Below are positions 9,124-17,892 of a DNA stretch of 64,000 bases, one piece after another. Each line of letters starts with the position of its first letter. Positions within the stretch are counted from its first letter, which is position 1. Origin of the DNA: Halorubrum rubrum (lineage in GTDB: Archaea; Halobacteriota; Halobacteria; Halobacteriales; Haloferacaceae); the NCBI RefSeq assembly GCF_024494685.1, contig NZ_JANHDM010000008.1, positions 1-64,000 of the forward strand, written 5' to 3'. The translations under genes were made by a program, and so were the position numbers. The notes below the pieces were generated by a model. The model made no database searches. It worked only from the letters and a program-made list of their open reading frames with translations, and had not been told where the DNA came from.

Positions 9124-11028
9124 TCAACCCAGCCGGACCCACAGCAAATTCCAGTACTGTAGGAGCCAGTACAAGACGCTCATCGCGCCAACAACCGCCG
9201 AGTAGTGGACACGAGTGACGAGCGACCAGTCGTCTCGGAGCCACGCACGAGCCGCGTAGGCGACTGCGCCAGCGGTGGCGATGACTCCCAGCGTCGGCAC
9301 GACGAACACGACCTCGAACCACGCGGGCGGACGATTGAACAGCGTCGGCCTGTCCATCGACGCCACGGCGACGATGACACCGACAAAGGACAACACGAAC
9401 AGCAAGAGTCCGGCGAGGCCTGCGCCAGCCACCCATCGAGCGCGAGTAACAGATTGTGGTGGTGACTCGCCACCGCGATACCGACGCCACCCGCGGGCTG
9501 CCGGCCATCCCACCAACCCGGTCAGCGCGATGACAGACGCCGCCACCGTTAGCCATCCCTGTACCGATAGCTGCTCGTGGTAGCCGATCTGCTCGTACGC
9601 GCTCAGCCCGCTCAACAGGTGGGTCACTTCACCATCCGTCTCACGGAACAGCAGCGTCGAATCATCCTCAACGTGTTCGAATACGAGCGGTTCAACTTCG
9701 ACCCATTCGTCTGTCCTGTCTCCCTGTTTGGTTACGAGCCGCCCGTCGTCAGCGATTCGGACGTCGACCGGCTGGCCCGTGAGCAGTCCGTAGACGAGTT
9801 TTTCGGCACTGACGGTGTCGGTCGTGTTCACCGACCGGTATCGACCCTCGAGTTCGTCGGCACGCTCGGGCATCCCGTCGGGCGTTCGTCGATCTCCGCT
9901 CGAATCGACGGGTGCGAATCGGTCGAAGAGTGCGTCTACGACTTCCTGCTTCGCGCCGGACGCCTCGTTGCCGTGGGCGACGACGAAGAGGCCGACATCT
10001 TCCTCTGGGATCAGTGCGAACTCAGCGGCGAACTGCGGGACACTGCCGCCGTGACGCACTAGTCGAGTATCACCACGCGATCGCTCGAAGAGTCCGAACG
10101 CCATCCCGTCGACCCGCTCGTGCGGGGTGAACCACTGCTGGTGCATCGAATCGATCGCACGCTCCGAGAGGACCCGTTCGCCGTCGGCGACGCCACCGTG
10201 TAGATGCGCCTGGAGTAACCGCGCCATGTCTGTCCCGGTCGTATGAAGCCCAGATGCGGGCGACACGTCGGAGTAGAAACTCACAACGTCTTCGACGGCT
10301 GTTTCCTCGGCGGGCACGAGATCGGGCGGGGCCGGTTGGAACGTGCTGTTCGACATGCCTAACGGCGCCAACACGTTTTCCGTGACGAACGACCCGAACC
10401 GTTGTCCTGAAATGTCCGCGATCAGTTGGCCGGTGAGCGCAGCGGCGTAGTTGGTGTACTGGTGGAGTTCGCCGGGTGGCCGGACACGTGCCGGTACGTC
10501 TGTCGATACTGCCTCAGCGAGCGGCCGGATGTACTCAGGCTCGCGTGCCGAGTCGCCTCGTCCGCGGACTTCGAATCCCGGTGTGTGGGTGGCGAGATGT
10601 TCGAGCGTGATCGGTTCGTCGTACGTTTCGGGAAGATCGACAGTTTCGAGGTGGTCGTCCACCGGTGCGTCTAGTGTGATCTGCCCGCGATCGACGACCT
10701 GCATCGCAGCCGTCCAGGTAGCGACCTTCGAGACGGAGCCGACGCGAAAGAGCGTCTCATCTGCTCGAACCGGGACGTCCTCGCTTCGAAAGGCGTGGCC
10801 GTAGCCGCTCGTGTGGACCTCGTCGCCGTCGACGACGGCGACCGTCAGCCCGCCCGCATCGTGGTCAGCTAACGCGCGGGTGGCCGCGTCGTCGATGAGC
10901 GCATCCACGCTGGTCGTCTGAGTCGGTTCGGTCGAACCACTGGCGAGACCGCTGGCCGCGACGGCGGTGCCAGCGCCGACGGCCGCGGATCGCGACAGGA
11001 ATCCGCGTCGTGAGAGTGTGGAGGGCAT
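9124..11028 (-). CDS. Tat-exported serine hydrolase (class C beta-lactamase/PBP4-like) with C-terminal membrane domain
   Basis: A 634-residue protein. Residues 1-32 are a Tat signal (SRRGFLSRSAAVGAG). The beta-lactamase/penicillin-binding-protein-like domain has the catalytic SVSK at 98-101, YTN at 191-193 and HGG at 326-328, so the active site looks complete. A linker domain and about four hydrophobic segments (roughly 490-630) anchor the C-terminus in the membrane. Haloarchaea lack peptidoglycan, so the enzyme is more likely a peptidase or esterase of the DD-peptidase superfamily than a resistance enzyme. A second copy of the HTH operator palindrome lies about 200 bp upstream, so it may share regulation with the DUF2178/HTH cassette. 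Confidence 0.85.
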   Translation of the reverse strand: MPSTLSRRGFLSRSAAVGAGTAVAASGLASGSTEPTQTTSVDALIDDAATRALADHDAGGLTVAVVDGDEVHTSGYGHAFRSEDVPVRADETLFRVGSVSKVATWTAAMQVVDRGQITLDAPVDDHLETVDLPETYDEPITLEHLATHTPGFEVRGRGDSAREPEYIRPLAEAVSTDVPARVRPPGELHQYTNYAAALTGQLIADISGQRFGSFVTENVLAPLGMSNSTFQPAPPDLVPAEETAVEDVVSFYSDVSPASGLHTTGTDMARLLQAHLHGGVADGERVLSERAIDSMHQQWFTPHERVDGMAFGLFERSRGDTRLVRHGGSVPQFAAEFALIPEEDVGLFVVAHGNEASGAKQEVVDALFDRFAPVDSSGDRRTPDGMPERADELEGRYRSVNTTDTVSAEKLVYGLLTGQPVDVRIADDGRLVTKQGDRTDEWVEVEPLVFEHVEDDSTLLFRETDGEVTHLLSGLSAYEQIGYHEQLSVQGWLTVAASVIALTGLVGWPAARGWRRYRGGESPPQSVTRARWVAGAGLAGLLLFVLSFVGVIVAVASMDRPTLFNRPPAWFEVVFVVPTLGVIATAGAVAYAARAWLRDDWSLVTRVHYSAVVGAMSVLYWLLQYWNLLWVRLG

Positions 11029-11226
11029 CGGTGGGAATGTGTGAAAGACGATTCACGCCGTGAAAGGCGGGACAAGTCGTCTGATTGAGCGTGTACCTGC
11101 GTTGCTCCGGTGAAGGTGGCCAGCCGGATGTTGTGGTTTGAGACAGCCATATCTCTACCTAACCCGGTAGTCGCGCGAGGTGACCACCTTCGCACCATCA
11201 TCACGGGAGTCGTGGTGTCAAACACA

Positions 11227-11239
11227 CTTTACAGTAAAG
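11227..11239. promoter_or_regulatory. Palindromic operator CTTTACnGTAAAG, copy 2
   Basis: Identical to the palindrome at 9065-9077 and placed the same way relative to a start-like codon: a GTG at 11225 opens a frame MFDTTTP, and the true gene at 9063 opens MFDNIVS. The flanks also match (GTCAAACA on one side, AATCTTT on the other). This is either a duplicated promoter serving the serine hydrolase gene or the relic of a second DUF2178/HTH cassette. Confidence 0.55.
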
Positions 11240-11283
11240 CTTACTTTCCATGTTATATGAATCTTTATTTTCAGAATCGGTTG

Positions 11284-12147
11284 TCAGCTCGATCCCACGA
11301 GGGTGAGAAGCCCAAACGCACCTGCCAAGCCAAGCGCCGCGACGACTAAATCAATCGTCCAGCGAAGCAACCAGTCTCGCACCCGCGCTCTCTCGGGGTG
11401 AATACCGAACCGGACCGTTAGGTGTCGAACGATCACGACCCACGTGACAAGCACGAACCCGAACAGAAACGGCCACACGTCGATTCCGAGTCGAACCTGT
11501 ACGATATAGACCGGGAGTACGCCGATCAAAATCGGCGTTGTTGCGATCCGGGCCACAGGACGGAGCGGCCGGCGCTCTGGCGTCGGGCGATCGCCAGGCG
11601 TCAATTCCGGGACTGGCACACCACATGACCGAAAGTGGCCCGCAATTTCGCGTACCTGTTCGCGCGGTATGAAGATCCCTTCCGGTTTCGTGACAGTAGG
11701 AGATTGATAGCGGAGTCGAACGGCAACGATCGGGCCGAGTGGAATCAATTGAAGCGTATCTACCGTGTCGAGGCCGATCGTCCGTTCATCGGTGCCGGTG
11801 GCCGCTGCGAACTGTTCTGTCTCGGGATCGCCGAATTCAGGTTTGATCGTCAACGTGCGCTTCTCGGGATCGAGCCGGTAGTGATTCGTTTTGAGTCCTG
11901 CGCTCGAAAACCATACCATCAACCACAGACACGCACAGAGGATCACATATGCGACGGCTGCCCGAGAGCCGAAGACAGTCATCGAACCGAGAACCGCAAA
12001 CGGGAGTATGATGAAAAAGCCGACCCAGATCACAGGATGCATCGTGACGATGAATGCCGCCATCCGGTGTGGGAGCCGACGAATGCCGTGTAGGTCCGTC
12101 TCCCAACTGAGACCAGAATCTGCTCGCTCGATGTGAGTGGAGGGCAT
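11284..12147 (-). CDS. Membrane protein with PH-like central domain, unknown
   Basis: A 287-residue protein with two hydrophobic segments near residues 35-85, a soluble beta-rich middle (about 90-185) with the general look of a bacterial PH-like domain (LDPEKRTLTI, then RLRYQSPT), and further membrane segments at about 205-240 and 262-284. No catalytic motif is visible and I cannot name the family. The gene is transcribed towards the serine hydrolase gene, with the second operator copy between them. Confidence 0.6.
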   Translation of the reverse strand: MPSTHIERADSGLSWETDLHGIRRLPHRMAAFIVTMHPVIWVGFFIILPFAVLGSMTVFGSRAAVAYVILCACLWLMVWFSSAGLKTNHYRLDPEKRTLTIKPEFGDPETEQFAAATGTDERTIGLDTVDTLQLIPLGPIVAVRLRYQSPTVTKPEGIFIPREQVREIAGHFRSCGVPVPELTPGDRPTPERRPLRPVARIATTPILIGVLPVYIVQVRLGIDVWPFLFGFVLVTWVVIVRHLTVRFGIHPERARVRDWLLRWTIDLVVAALGLAGAFGLLTLVGSS

Positions 12148-12373
12148 ATCGGACTACTATCGGGACATCGAGTTAGAAGTAGTGGTGTCGTTATTACCTC
12201 GCCGTTCTCATAGTGGCCGCCAGATTAACCTCGTTGATCGACGCTATCTTCCAATTCTCGCTCTGTACTTCACGTCATCGTCGCTATCACAAACTACGAA
12301 CCCGGAGCCAATCTGGGAAGCACGAGCTCACGGTATGGGAAGAATTCTATGATACCCTCGCTATACGGCTCAT

Positions 12374-12835
12374 ATGACGCGGCGACGGCGTTTCCTGACA
12401 GCAGTCGCAAGCGGGACCATACTGGGGCTGGCAGGCTGTAACTCGGGGACCTTCGGACCGAACGAACGCCAGCTTGACGCTCGACGGACGGACCTACAGG
12501 AGCGAAACGACGCGGTCGTCGGAATGGTGACTCCCGACAACGCGTTCGCGCCGGCGACAGTGACCATCAGCGTCGGCGAACGCCTCGGCTGGATAAACGA
12601 CTCTGAGTGGGGTCATACTGTCACGGCCTACGAGGACGGTATCCCTGACGAAGCCGTATTTTTCTCGACCGGAGAGTACGACACGGAACAGGCGGCGCGA
12701 GATGCCTGGCCGGACGGTGACCTCGAAGTCGGTGAAGCATACGAACACACCTTCGAGGTTGCCAGCGAGTACGACTATTTCTGTGTCCCGCACGAGGACG
12801 AGATGGTCGGCACAGTGATCGTCAAGGACGAGTGA
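12374..12835 (+). CDS. Halocyanin-like blue-copper lipoprotein
   Basis: A 153-residue cupredoxin. The N-terminus is a Tat lipoprotein signal (TRRRRFLTAVASG, lipobox LAGC near residue 22). Copper ligands are visible as His in GHTVTAYEDG and as Cys, His and Met in YFCVPHEDEM, the classic C-x2-H-x3-M arrangement near the C-terminus. Such proteins are mobile electron carriers at the outer face of the haloarchaeal membrane. The strand EVGEAYEHTFEVASEYDYFC is typical of the family. It stands alone, with AT-rich DNA before the start (about 12350-12370). Confidence 0.9.
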   Translation: MTRRRRFLTAVASGTILGLAGCNSGTFGPNERQLDARRTDLQERNDAVVGMVTPDNAFAPATVTISVGERLGWINDSEWGHTVTAYEDGIPDEAVFFSTGEYDTEQAARDAWPDGDLEVGEAYEHTFEVASEYDYFCVPHEDEMVGTVIVKDE

Positions 12836-13049
12836 TTGTCTGGGGTTCGTGAACCGGGCCGCACGACGCCAGGGGGGGGGCGCTGGCTGGCGACCACACC
12901 AGTGCAGAGTGTGGCCACAGGTGTCGTGTACGCAGCCACTATCGGACAAGTGTCAACTGGTTTTCTGTTACACAAGAATTGAAGCTATTATCTGATCCCA
13001 GATTCTAATAACTAGCTTCGAGATCAGTTTGAGTCAACGGAGCGAATAT
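12836..13049. other. Intergenic region with a G run
   Basis: About 214 bp without a gene. It holds a run of nine G near 12872-12880, which could be prone to length variation, and an AT-rich stretch at about 12965-13020 suitable as the promoter of the next gene. Confidence 0.4.
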
Positions 13050-13502
13050 ATGCTTCTTTTTGAATTAGGCAGTATGGATATGGATTGGTTGTTCGACCAG
13101 GACCTGCCAACGTATGTGTATGCGCTTTTCGGCGGCGTGGTCGGTATTCTGGTGGTGACAGTACATAATCTGTTTATCGGGGCAGAATCGTATTATCACC
13201 TCTCAGGAGTGATTGTCGGCAGTGGTTTCGCCGGTTTTCTCGCTGCGGACGGCTCAGGGCATTTCAAAAGAGCGGGGATGGGTGCCGGTATCCTCGGAAC
13301 GGTTCCCGCCTTTGCGTGGTCGTCTGACTTTCTACGAGGCTGGTTTATCACGTCGGCTTCCGAGGGTGGGCAAGTATTCGCAGTCGTGCTTCTGTGTTTT
13401 CTTATTCTTGCCACGGGGATGTTGGGGACACTAATCGGCGTATTCGGCGGTTTCTTCGGCGGATGGGTCGCTAAGAAAACTAATTCCGAGATCAGTGGGT
13501 AA
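13050..13502 (+). CDS. DUF5518-like four-helix membrane protein
   Basis: A 150-residue protein with four hydrophobic segments and glycine-rich helices (GVIVGSGFAGFLA, LGTLIGVFGGFFGG). The spacing GAL-like followed by GFLA and a GxGxLG-type helix resembles DUF5518 proteins of haloarchaea. I chose the ATG at 13050 because GGAG lies about 7 bases before it; a TTG at 13029 and an ATG at 13074 are alternatives. Function unknown. It converges on the M48-like gene. Confidence 0.6.
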   Translation: MLLFELGSMDMDWLFDQDLPTYVYALFGGVVGILVVTVHNLFIGAESYYHLSGVIVGSGFAGFLAADGSGHFKRAGMGAGILGTVPAFAWSSDFLRGWFITSASEGGQVFAVVLLCFLILATGMLGTLIGVFGGFFGGWVAKKTNSEISG

Positions 13503-13526
13503 GATCTCAAAAATAGGTTCCAAGAC

Positions 13527-14660
13527 TTATCGATCGCTGGCTGTGCGAAGCCGATCGATTCGATCCCCGAGCGCCACCTTGATTGAGAGCGGATTCGGGA
13601 CTCGCATTCGTGTTGGTTCTAAGGTGTGTACGTTGGCGTATTCAATGAGCGCATCAGCGACGGTTGTCCGCCCGGCCTGTTCGGCAGCGTACTCGTCAGC
13701 TGTGCGAATTCGTCGACGGGCAAGCCAAAACCCGATAAGAACCACTCCAAGTGAGAGTCCGAGTAACGGCCACTGTGGTCCGATACCGATGACGGACGCG
13801 ATGAGTGCGATACTCGCAACGAGGACAGTACCAAGCCTGATCTCGAAAACATGGGTCCGGAGTTTCCCTGCCTCGATTGCAAGCAGCGCAGTGGCTGTCT
13901 CATCGTCGAATACATCGAGAAATGTACTTGTGACGAAGAGGCGTCGGTAGGTCGGTGGCCCGCGAACGATTGTACTCGCCGTTTCTTCGTTTTCAGTATC
14001 GAGGATTCGGGCGTCTCGAACGCTGAGACCGGCCCGTGAACGGAGTTGTTCCAGTCTGTCGGCACGTTCTCCAGTTGGTGTCGTCGTCGAACGAAGTAGC
14101 GGGATTACCCATGGGGACGCGTACAGCAAACCAAGTATGAGAACGATGAGTGTGAGAGCTGGGGCAAGTAGTGAGGATTCAAGCGAGAACACTTGTAACG
14201 GTATGAGTATGACCGTGAGAAGGACGCTAAGTCCAACGATGTACCGTACCATCTTGCTGATCGCGGTGCTAGTGGCAAGTTCGAGATCACGTACTTCGCG
14301 GACACCTCGTACCGTCGGGAGATACGAAACGAGCCAGATACAGCCGGCCGCGAGGAACGTGATGAACTGCGAGAGCACTCCGTCCAGCAGTTCCGGAATA
14401 GCTGGGAGCGCCGTCAGGAACGCGGCCCCGGATCCAGTGAGAGCGAACACGCCGTAGGAGAGTAATGCGTACGGGAAAAGCACGGCTCCATACAGCAACC
14501 GGTACTTTCCGACGGGGTTTCGAAGTCGGCGAACCACGACGGTACCGACGAGCCCGATGAGGCCGCCGACGAGCGCAAGTCCAACAAATGCGGCGATCGC
14601 GGCACTAATCGAGGGTGGCGTGGCTTGGAGGGCAGCCATACTGGTGTCTTCCTGAAACAC
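13527..14660 (-). CDS. M48-like membrane protein with degenerate zinc motif
   Basis: A 377-residue protein with the layout of an M48 (Ste24/HtpX-like) metallopeptidase: several N-terminal membrane segments to about residue 190, a soluble segment with TYRRLFVTSTFLDVFDDET, then the position of the zinc helix, two more membrane segments and a final ADEYAAEQAG motif. At the zinc helix, where active enzymes read HEXXH, this protein has IEAGK (residues 262-266); both His ligands are lost although the Glu and the distal ADEYAAE (about 321-327) remain. I infer a catalytically dead homologue, perhaps with a regulatory or chaperone role. A second Met at 14639 is an alternative start. Confidence 0.65.
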   Translation of the reverse strand: MFQEDTSMAALQATPPSISAAIAAFVGLALVGGLIGLVGTVVVRRLRNPVGKYRLLYGAVLFPYALLSYGVFALTGSGAAFLTALPAIPELLDGVLSQFITFLAAGCIWLVSYLPTVRGVREVRDLELATSTAISKMVRYIVGLSVLLTVILIPLQVFSLESSLLAPALTLIVLILGLLYASPWVIPLLRSTTTPTGERADRLEQLRSRAGLSVRDARILDTENEETASTIVRGPPTYRRLFVTSTFLDVFDDETATALLAIEAGKLRTHVFEIRLGTVLVASIALIASVIGIGPQWPLLGLSLGVVLIGFWLARRRIRTADEYAAEQAGRTTVADALIEYANVHTLEPTRMRVPNPLSIKVALGDRIDRLRTASDR

Positions 14661-14759
14661 GCACTAAAATCACTGCGATTGATGGGAAACGATAGCCGTT
14701 TCTCAAAACAGATTTTGAACGTTCGAGATAGTGACATCGCCTGCTCTCTGATGCTGTAT

Positions 14760-15272
14760 ATGGTCCTCCACCAGACACGTAGTCAGTGTTCGAACAGTAC
14801 CAACAGACGCCGATTCCTCGCCGCGTGTGGCGTTGGATTCTTCGGCAGCACAGCTGGCTGTACGACGATCGTGAACAGCCTTGCCGATCTCGCGTTAGGC
14901 GATGTCAATCTCTTCAACGAAACTGAGAATGTCCTTACCGGTACTGTGACCATCACCGGTCCGGGAGATGAGACTGTTCTCTCAGAATCGTTCGAGTTAC
15001 CACCAGAATCCGACGATGACGATACTGACGAGAACAACGACGAAGACGGCGTGACGGCCTACGAAGACGTGTGGACTGAGCCCGGCACCTATGAAGCCAG
15101 TGTCGAATTGGATGGTGATTCCGAAGTTCAGGGAGAATCCACTACATCAGAGTCAATCTCGATTGATGACACGTCCGAGGAGATGCTCGCCATCGCGTTC
15201 GGTATGGAAGGGGTCGATGACGCGATCGGCTTTATCGTTGGCGAGTCGTTGAGTGACTTCGCACAGGCGTGA
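14760..15272 (+). CDS. Tat lipoprotein with acidic linker, unknown
   Basis: From ATG 14760 the protein is 170 residues. It opens with a Tat lipoprotein signal (TNRRRFLAACGVGFFG, lipobox STAGC near residue 34) and continues as a beta-rich domain with an acidic insert (PESDDDDTDENNDEDG). The sequence pattern (TVTITGPGDETVLSESFELP) suggests a small Ig-like or cupredoxin-like fold, but no metal ligands are visible. Upstream frame continues for 45 codons without signal character, so I reject the longer start. It is divergent from the M48-like gene. Confidence 0.65.
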   Translation: MVLHQTRSQCSNSTNRRRFLAACGVGFFGSTAGCTTIVNSLADLALGDVNLFNETENVLTGTVTITGPGDETVLSESFELPPESDDDDTDENNDEDGVTAYEDVWTEPGTYEASVELDGDSEVQGESTTSESISIDDTSEEMLAIAFGMEGVDDAIGFIVGESLSDFAQA

Positions 15273-15382
15273 CCGGTACCATCTGGATTACCTACAAAGC
15301 GCTGCGAAACTCCTCTGTTCGTTCCAAGCCCATTTTGACTCTTCCAAGTTTTTATACGTGCTATTGTTGAATCCTGCTACAG

Positions 15383-15769
15383 ATGCCCTCCATCACGCGA
15401 CGAAAGGCGATTGGCCTGCTCACAGGGTGTGTTGCCCTCAGCGCAATCGGCGGTGCCGTGGCACATACGACACAGAAGAACGCACCGCATCTGATCGTGA
15501 ACAATCAAACGGAGCGCGAACTGGACATCACGACGGTCATCCGCACTGTTGAAGATAGCGAGGTTCTCGTCGACGACACGGCAGCCATTTCGGCGAACGG
15601 CGATCACGGATACACGGGTCTCGCGTCCAATGAACCACTTGACGTGACGATTCACACGGAAAACGGGTTGGAGAACACGTATCGATGGGAAGAAACCGAT
15701 CCAGAGAACGCGTTGTCAATCGGAGTCTCCATGGACGAAATCGGCTTTGTCGTTGCAACGCCGCCCTAA
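15383..15769 (+). CDS. Small exported protein
   Basis: A 128-residue protein with an N-terminal signal (TRRKAIGLLTGCVALSAIGG). The RR favours Tat, and a Cys inside the hydrophobic core is not a good lipobox. The mature part is beta-rich (PHLIVNNQTERELDITTVI, then GYTGLASNEPLDVTIH), similar in feel to the preceding lipoprotein. Function is unknown. A TTTTTATA-type box at about 15348 gives a promoter of normal spacing. The next gene starts 14 bp after the stop, so they may be co-transcribed. Confidence 0.65.
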   Translation: MPSITRRKAIGLLTGCVALSAIGGAVAHTTQKNAPHLIVNNQTERELDITTVIRTVEDSEVLVDDTAAISANGDHGYTGLASNEPLDVTIHTENGLENTYRWEETDPENALSIGVSMDEIGFVVATPP

Positions 15770-15783
15770 ATTGGTGAGTCAGT

Positions 15784-16611
15784 ATGGCCTCTAAATACCG
15801 ACGCGGGTTCGACATTACCCGTGACAGCCTGCGTGTGTTCACTCGCGAACCGAGTCTGATACTCCTGCCGGTGTTGAGCCTTCTCGCCGTCGGGAGCGCC
15901 TTCACTGTGCTCGCAACGATCGTCTTCCAGCAGGGACTCGTCGAGTCGCTTGTCACCAACGATCTCTACCAGTACGGGGCGTTGTTCTGTGTGATTGCGA
16001 TTTCGTCGAGCGTGGCGACGTTTTTCAACGCTGCCGTGGTGCACTGTGCGGCCCAGTTGTTCGATGGTAACTCAACATCCGTTCGAGATGGACTCGCCGC
16101 AGCGTGGCGTGCCCGCCGTCAGATCGCTGTGTGGGCCGTCGTCGCTGCGACGCTTGGCACGGTTCTGTACATCCTCGATGAGAAGTTCGGCGTGGTCGGA
16201 AGCCTGACGCGAGCAGTCTTCAATCTCGCGTGGGCGCTCCTGACGTTCTTCATCGTGCCAGTCATCGTCCTTGACGAGCGACGGAGTCTGCGCCGCCAGC
16301 TCCGGCGAAGTGGATCGCTTTTTCGAGACACGTGGGGAGAAAGCGTCTCCGCTACGCTCGGCGTGAGTTTCGTCTTCCTACTCGTTGCGTTGCCCGGCGT
16401 CGCACTGGGTGCGGTTGGATATTTCGTGCTCAATGGCGTGCTCGCTGCGGGGGCGCTCGTCGGTGGTGGCGTGATCATCGTCACTGCCATCGTGGGCTCG
16501 CAGACGGCATCTGCAATCGTCCGGACGGCGCTGTATCGGTATGCGACGACGGGTGAAGGGGTCGGCCCGTTCGAGGCTCGGGATCCGGACACGGTCTTTC
16601 CCGAGAGCTGA
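15784..16611 (+). CDS. DUF6159-like membrane protein
   Basis: A 275-residue protein with about six hydrophobic segments. The opening RRGFDITRDSLRVFTREPSL followed by LLPVLSLLAVG is the pattern I associate with DUF6159: a short amphipathic start, then a helix pair, then a conserved DG-x2-AAWRARRQI loop (about residues 101-113). Function unknown. It sits between a small exported protein and an MBL-like gene that starts 2 bp after its stop, which indicates translational coupling. Confidence 0.7.
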   Translation: MASKYRRGFDITRDSLRVFTREPSLILLPVLSLLAVGSAFTVLATIVFQQGLVESLVTNDLYQYGALFCVIAISSSVATFFNAAVVHCAAQLFDGNSTSVRDGLAAAWRARRQIAVWAVVAATLGTVLYILDEKFGVVGSLTRAVFNLAWALLTFFIVPVIVLDERRSLRRQLRRSGSLFRDTWGESVSATLGVSFVFLLVALPGVALGAVGYFVLNGVLAAGALVGGGVIIVTAIVGSQTASAIVRTALYRYATTGEGVGPFEARDPDTVFPES

Positions 16612-16613
16612 CG

Positions 16614-17327
16614 ATGCCGATCTACGACCGGTGTCCGGCTTCGGAGTACGAGGTCATCGATCGATGGGACGATGGGATCGGGTGGCTCGCACATCCGAAC
16701 GAAACCGGTCGCCGGACGAGTCATGCCGTCGTTGGAGAGAACGGCGGCGTGTGGCTCATCGATCCGATCGACGCGCCACGAATTGATGAAGGGCTTTCGA
16801 CGCTTGGGGATGTACACGGCGTGATCGTCTGTTCGAACTACCACGTCCGTGACGCGGACGTGTTCGCGGCGCGTCACGACGTACCAGTGTACTGTCCCTC
16901 GTGGCTCTCTCGGGCGACATCTCAACTCGATGCTCCGATCGAACCGGAAACGAGTACCGTCGGTACGTCCGGATTCGAACTCCATCGCTGCCGTCCGTTC
17001 CCGGGCTGGTCTGAAGCGATTGCCTATCGCGGGTTCGACGATACACTCTACGTCCCCGACGTACTCGGGACTTCACCGCTGTTCACCGTGGGTGAGGAGC
17101 AGCTCGGAATATACCTTCTATGCCGGTTCGCACCACCCCGAGCCGTGTTCGAAGGGCTATCTCCACAACGAATCCTCGTCGGACACGGCCAGGGAATCTT
17201 TGAGAGTACCTCGGCTGCCCTGCGGACAGCACTTAATGGAGCGCGTCGCCGCTTGCCTGCAGCGCTTCGATCCAACGGATGGGGGCAAATCCGGGCGTTG
17301 ACAGCGGCACTTGGCGATCGAAGCTAA
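16614..17327 (+). CDS. Metallo-beta-lactamase-like protein, degenerate metal site
   Basis: A 237-residue soluble protein with the course of an MBL fold: HAVVGENGGVWLIDPID (strand plus Asp), then VIVCSNYHVRDADVF where the zinc motif HxHxDH should be, then LYVPDVLGT and a late GHGQGIFE. At the motif (about residues 74-81) the sequence reads NYHVRD, so only one of the three usual His/Asp ligands is clearly retained. It may bind metal differently or be non-catalytic. Spacing of 2 bp from the DUF6159-like gene suggests they work together, perhaps at the membrane. Confidence 0.55.
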   Translation: MPIYDRCPASEYEVIDRWDDGIGWLAHPNETGRRTSHAVVGENGGVWLIDPIDAPRIDEGLSTLGDVHGVIVCSNYHVRDADVFAARHDVPVYCPSWLSRATSQLDAPIEPETSTVGTSGFELHRCRPFPGWSEAIAYRGFDDTLYVPDVLGTSPLFTVGEEQLGIYLLCRFAPPRAVFEGLSPQRILVGHGQGIFESTSAALRTALNGARRRLPAALRSNGWGQIRALTAALGDRS

Positions 17328-17335
17328 ATCCGATT

Positions 17336-17400
17336 GCTGTTGAAATCTTATCCTTCAGGCATATTTCATCCGAAACAGCTGGTCGCTGAAGAGTGCGAAC
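17336..17400. repeat. Dispersed intergenic repeat, copy B
   Basis: One of three related 65-bp intergenic sequences (others at 38011-38078 and 42669-42734). Consensus blocks are CTGTTGAAATC, CTTCAG, then ATT-C-(T/C)-(C/T)GAAACAGC and GTCG-TGA-GAG(T)-TGCG. The ends CTGTT and AACAG are complementary, so a hairpin can form. Lies just after the MBL-like gene; likely a miniature element or a transposon-end relic. Confidence 0.6.
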
Positions 17401-17805
17401 CTACCGACCAAAGAATGTGTCTCGGCGTACCAACAGGAGAGTGATCACGACCGTTGGGACCGATAGGTAGATGATCAATACCCCAAATGGAATATCTATT
17501 CTCACAGCCTGAATCGCACTAACTATCGCCGCTATGAGTGTTCCGTACCAGCCAATAGGCCTTTGTTGATAGACAAAGCCCGTCAGTATACCAAGTACAA
17601 TTCCTACCACACTCCATTGGAAAACAGCGACAGTTTGGGGACTGACCCCCGTTTCAACAACTGGCCCCGATAACTGAGATAGTGCCGCAAACAGGAACGA
17701 AAGGGCTGAGAACACCGCTAATACGGCTACGAGACCGAGAACATCTACTGGTGGGTGTCCCTCACCTTTCTTTTCAAAAAGTATAGAAGGACTTGTGTTT
17801 GGCAT
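17401..17805 (-). CDS. Four-helix membrane protein, unknown
   Basis: A 134-residue protein with four hydrophobic segments (about residues 22-45, 57-78, 87-100 and 106-125) and a charged end (VRRDTFFGR). The start at 17805 is preceded by AT-rich DNA. Nothing in the sequence identifies a function. The stop codon sits at the very edge of dispersed repeat copy B, so its C-terminus could have been altered by that element. Confidence 0.5.
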   Translation of the reverse strand: MPNTSPSILFEKKGEGHPPVDVLGLVAVLAVFSALSFLFAALSQLSGPVVETGVSPQTVAVFQWSVVGIVLGILTGFVYQQRPIGWYGTLIAAIVSAIQAVRIDIPFGVLIIYLSVPTVVITLLLVRRDTFFGR

Positions 17806-17892
17806 AATTCATAATTTTGATCGAGGCACTTAATCAATCACCTAGTTATACAGACCGCAACCAGACCAAAAGCTATCAGCTGGTGATTTCGT

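Noticed and set aside
10869-11225. 118-codon frame starting MFD after the second operator copy
   Set aside because: It starts like the DUF2178 gene but shows no similarity after three residues and overlaps the serine hydrolase leader; kept only as evidence of a duplicated promoter.
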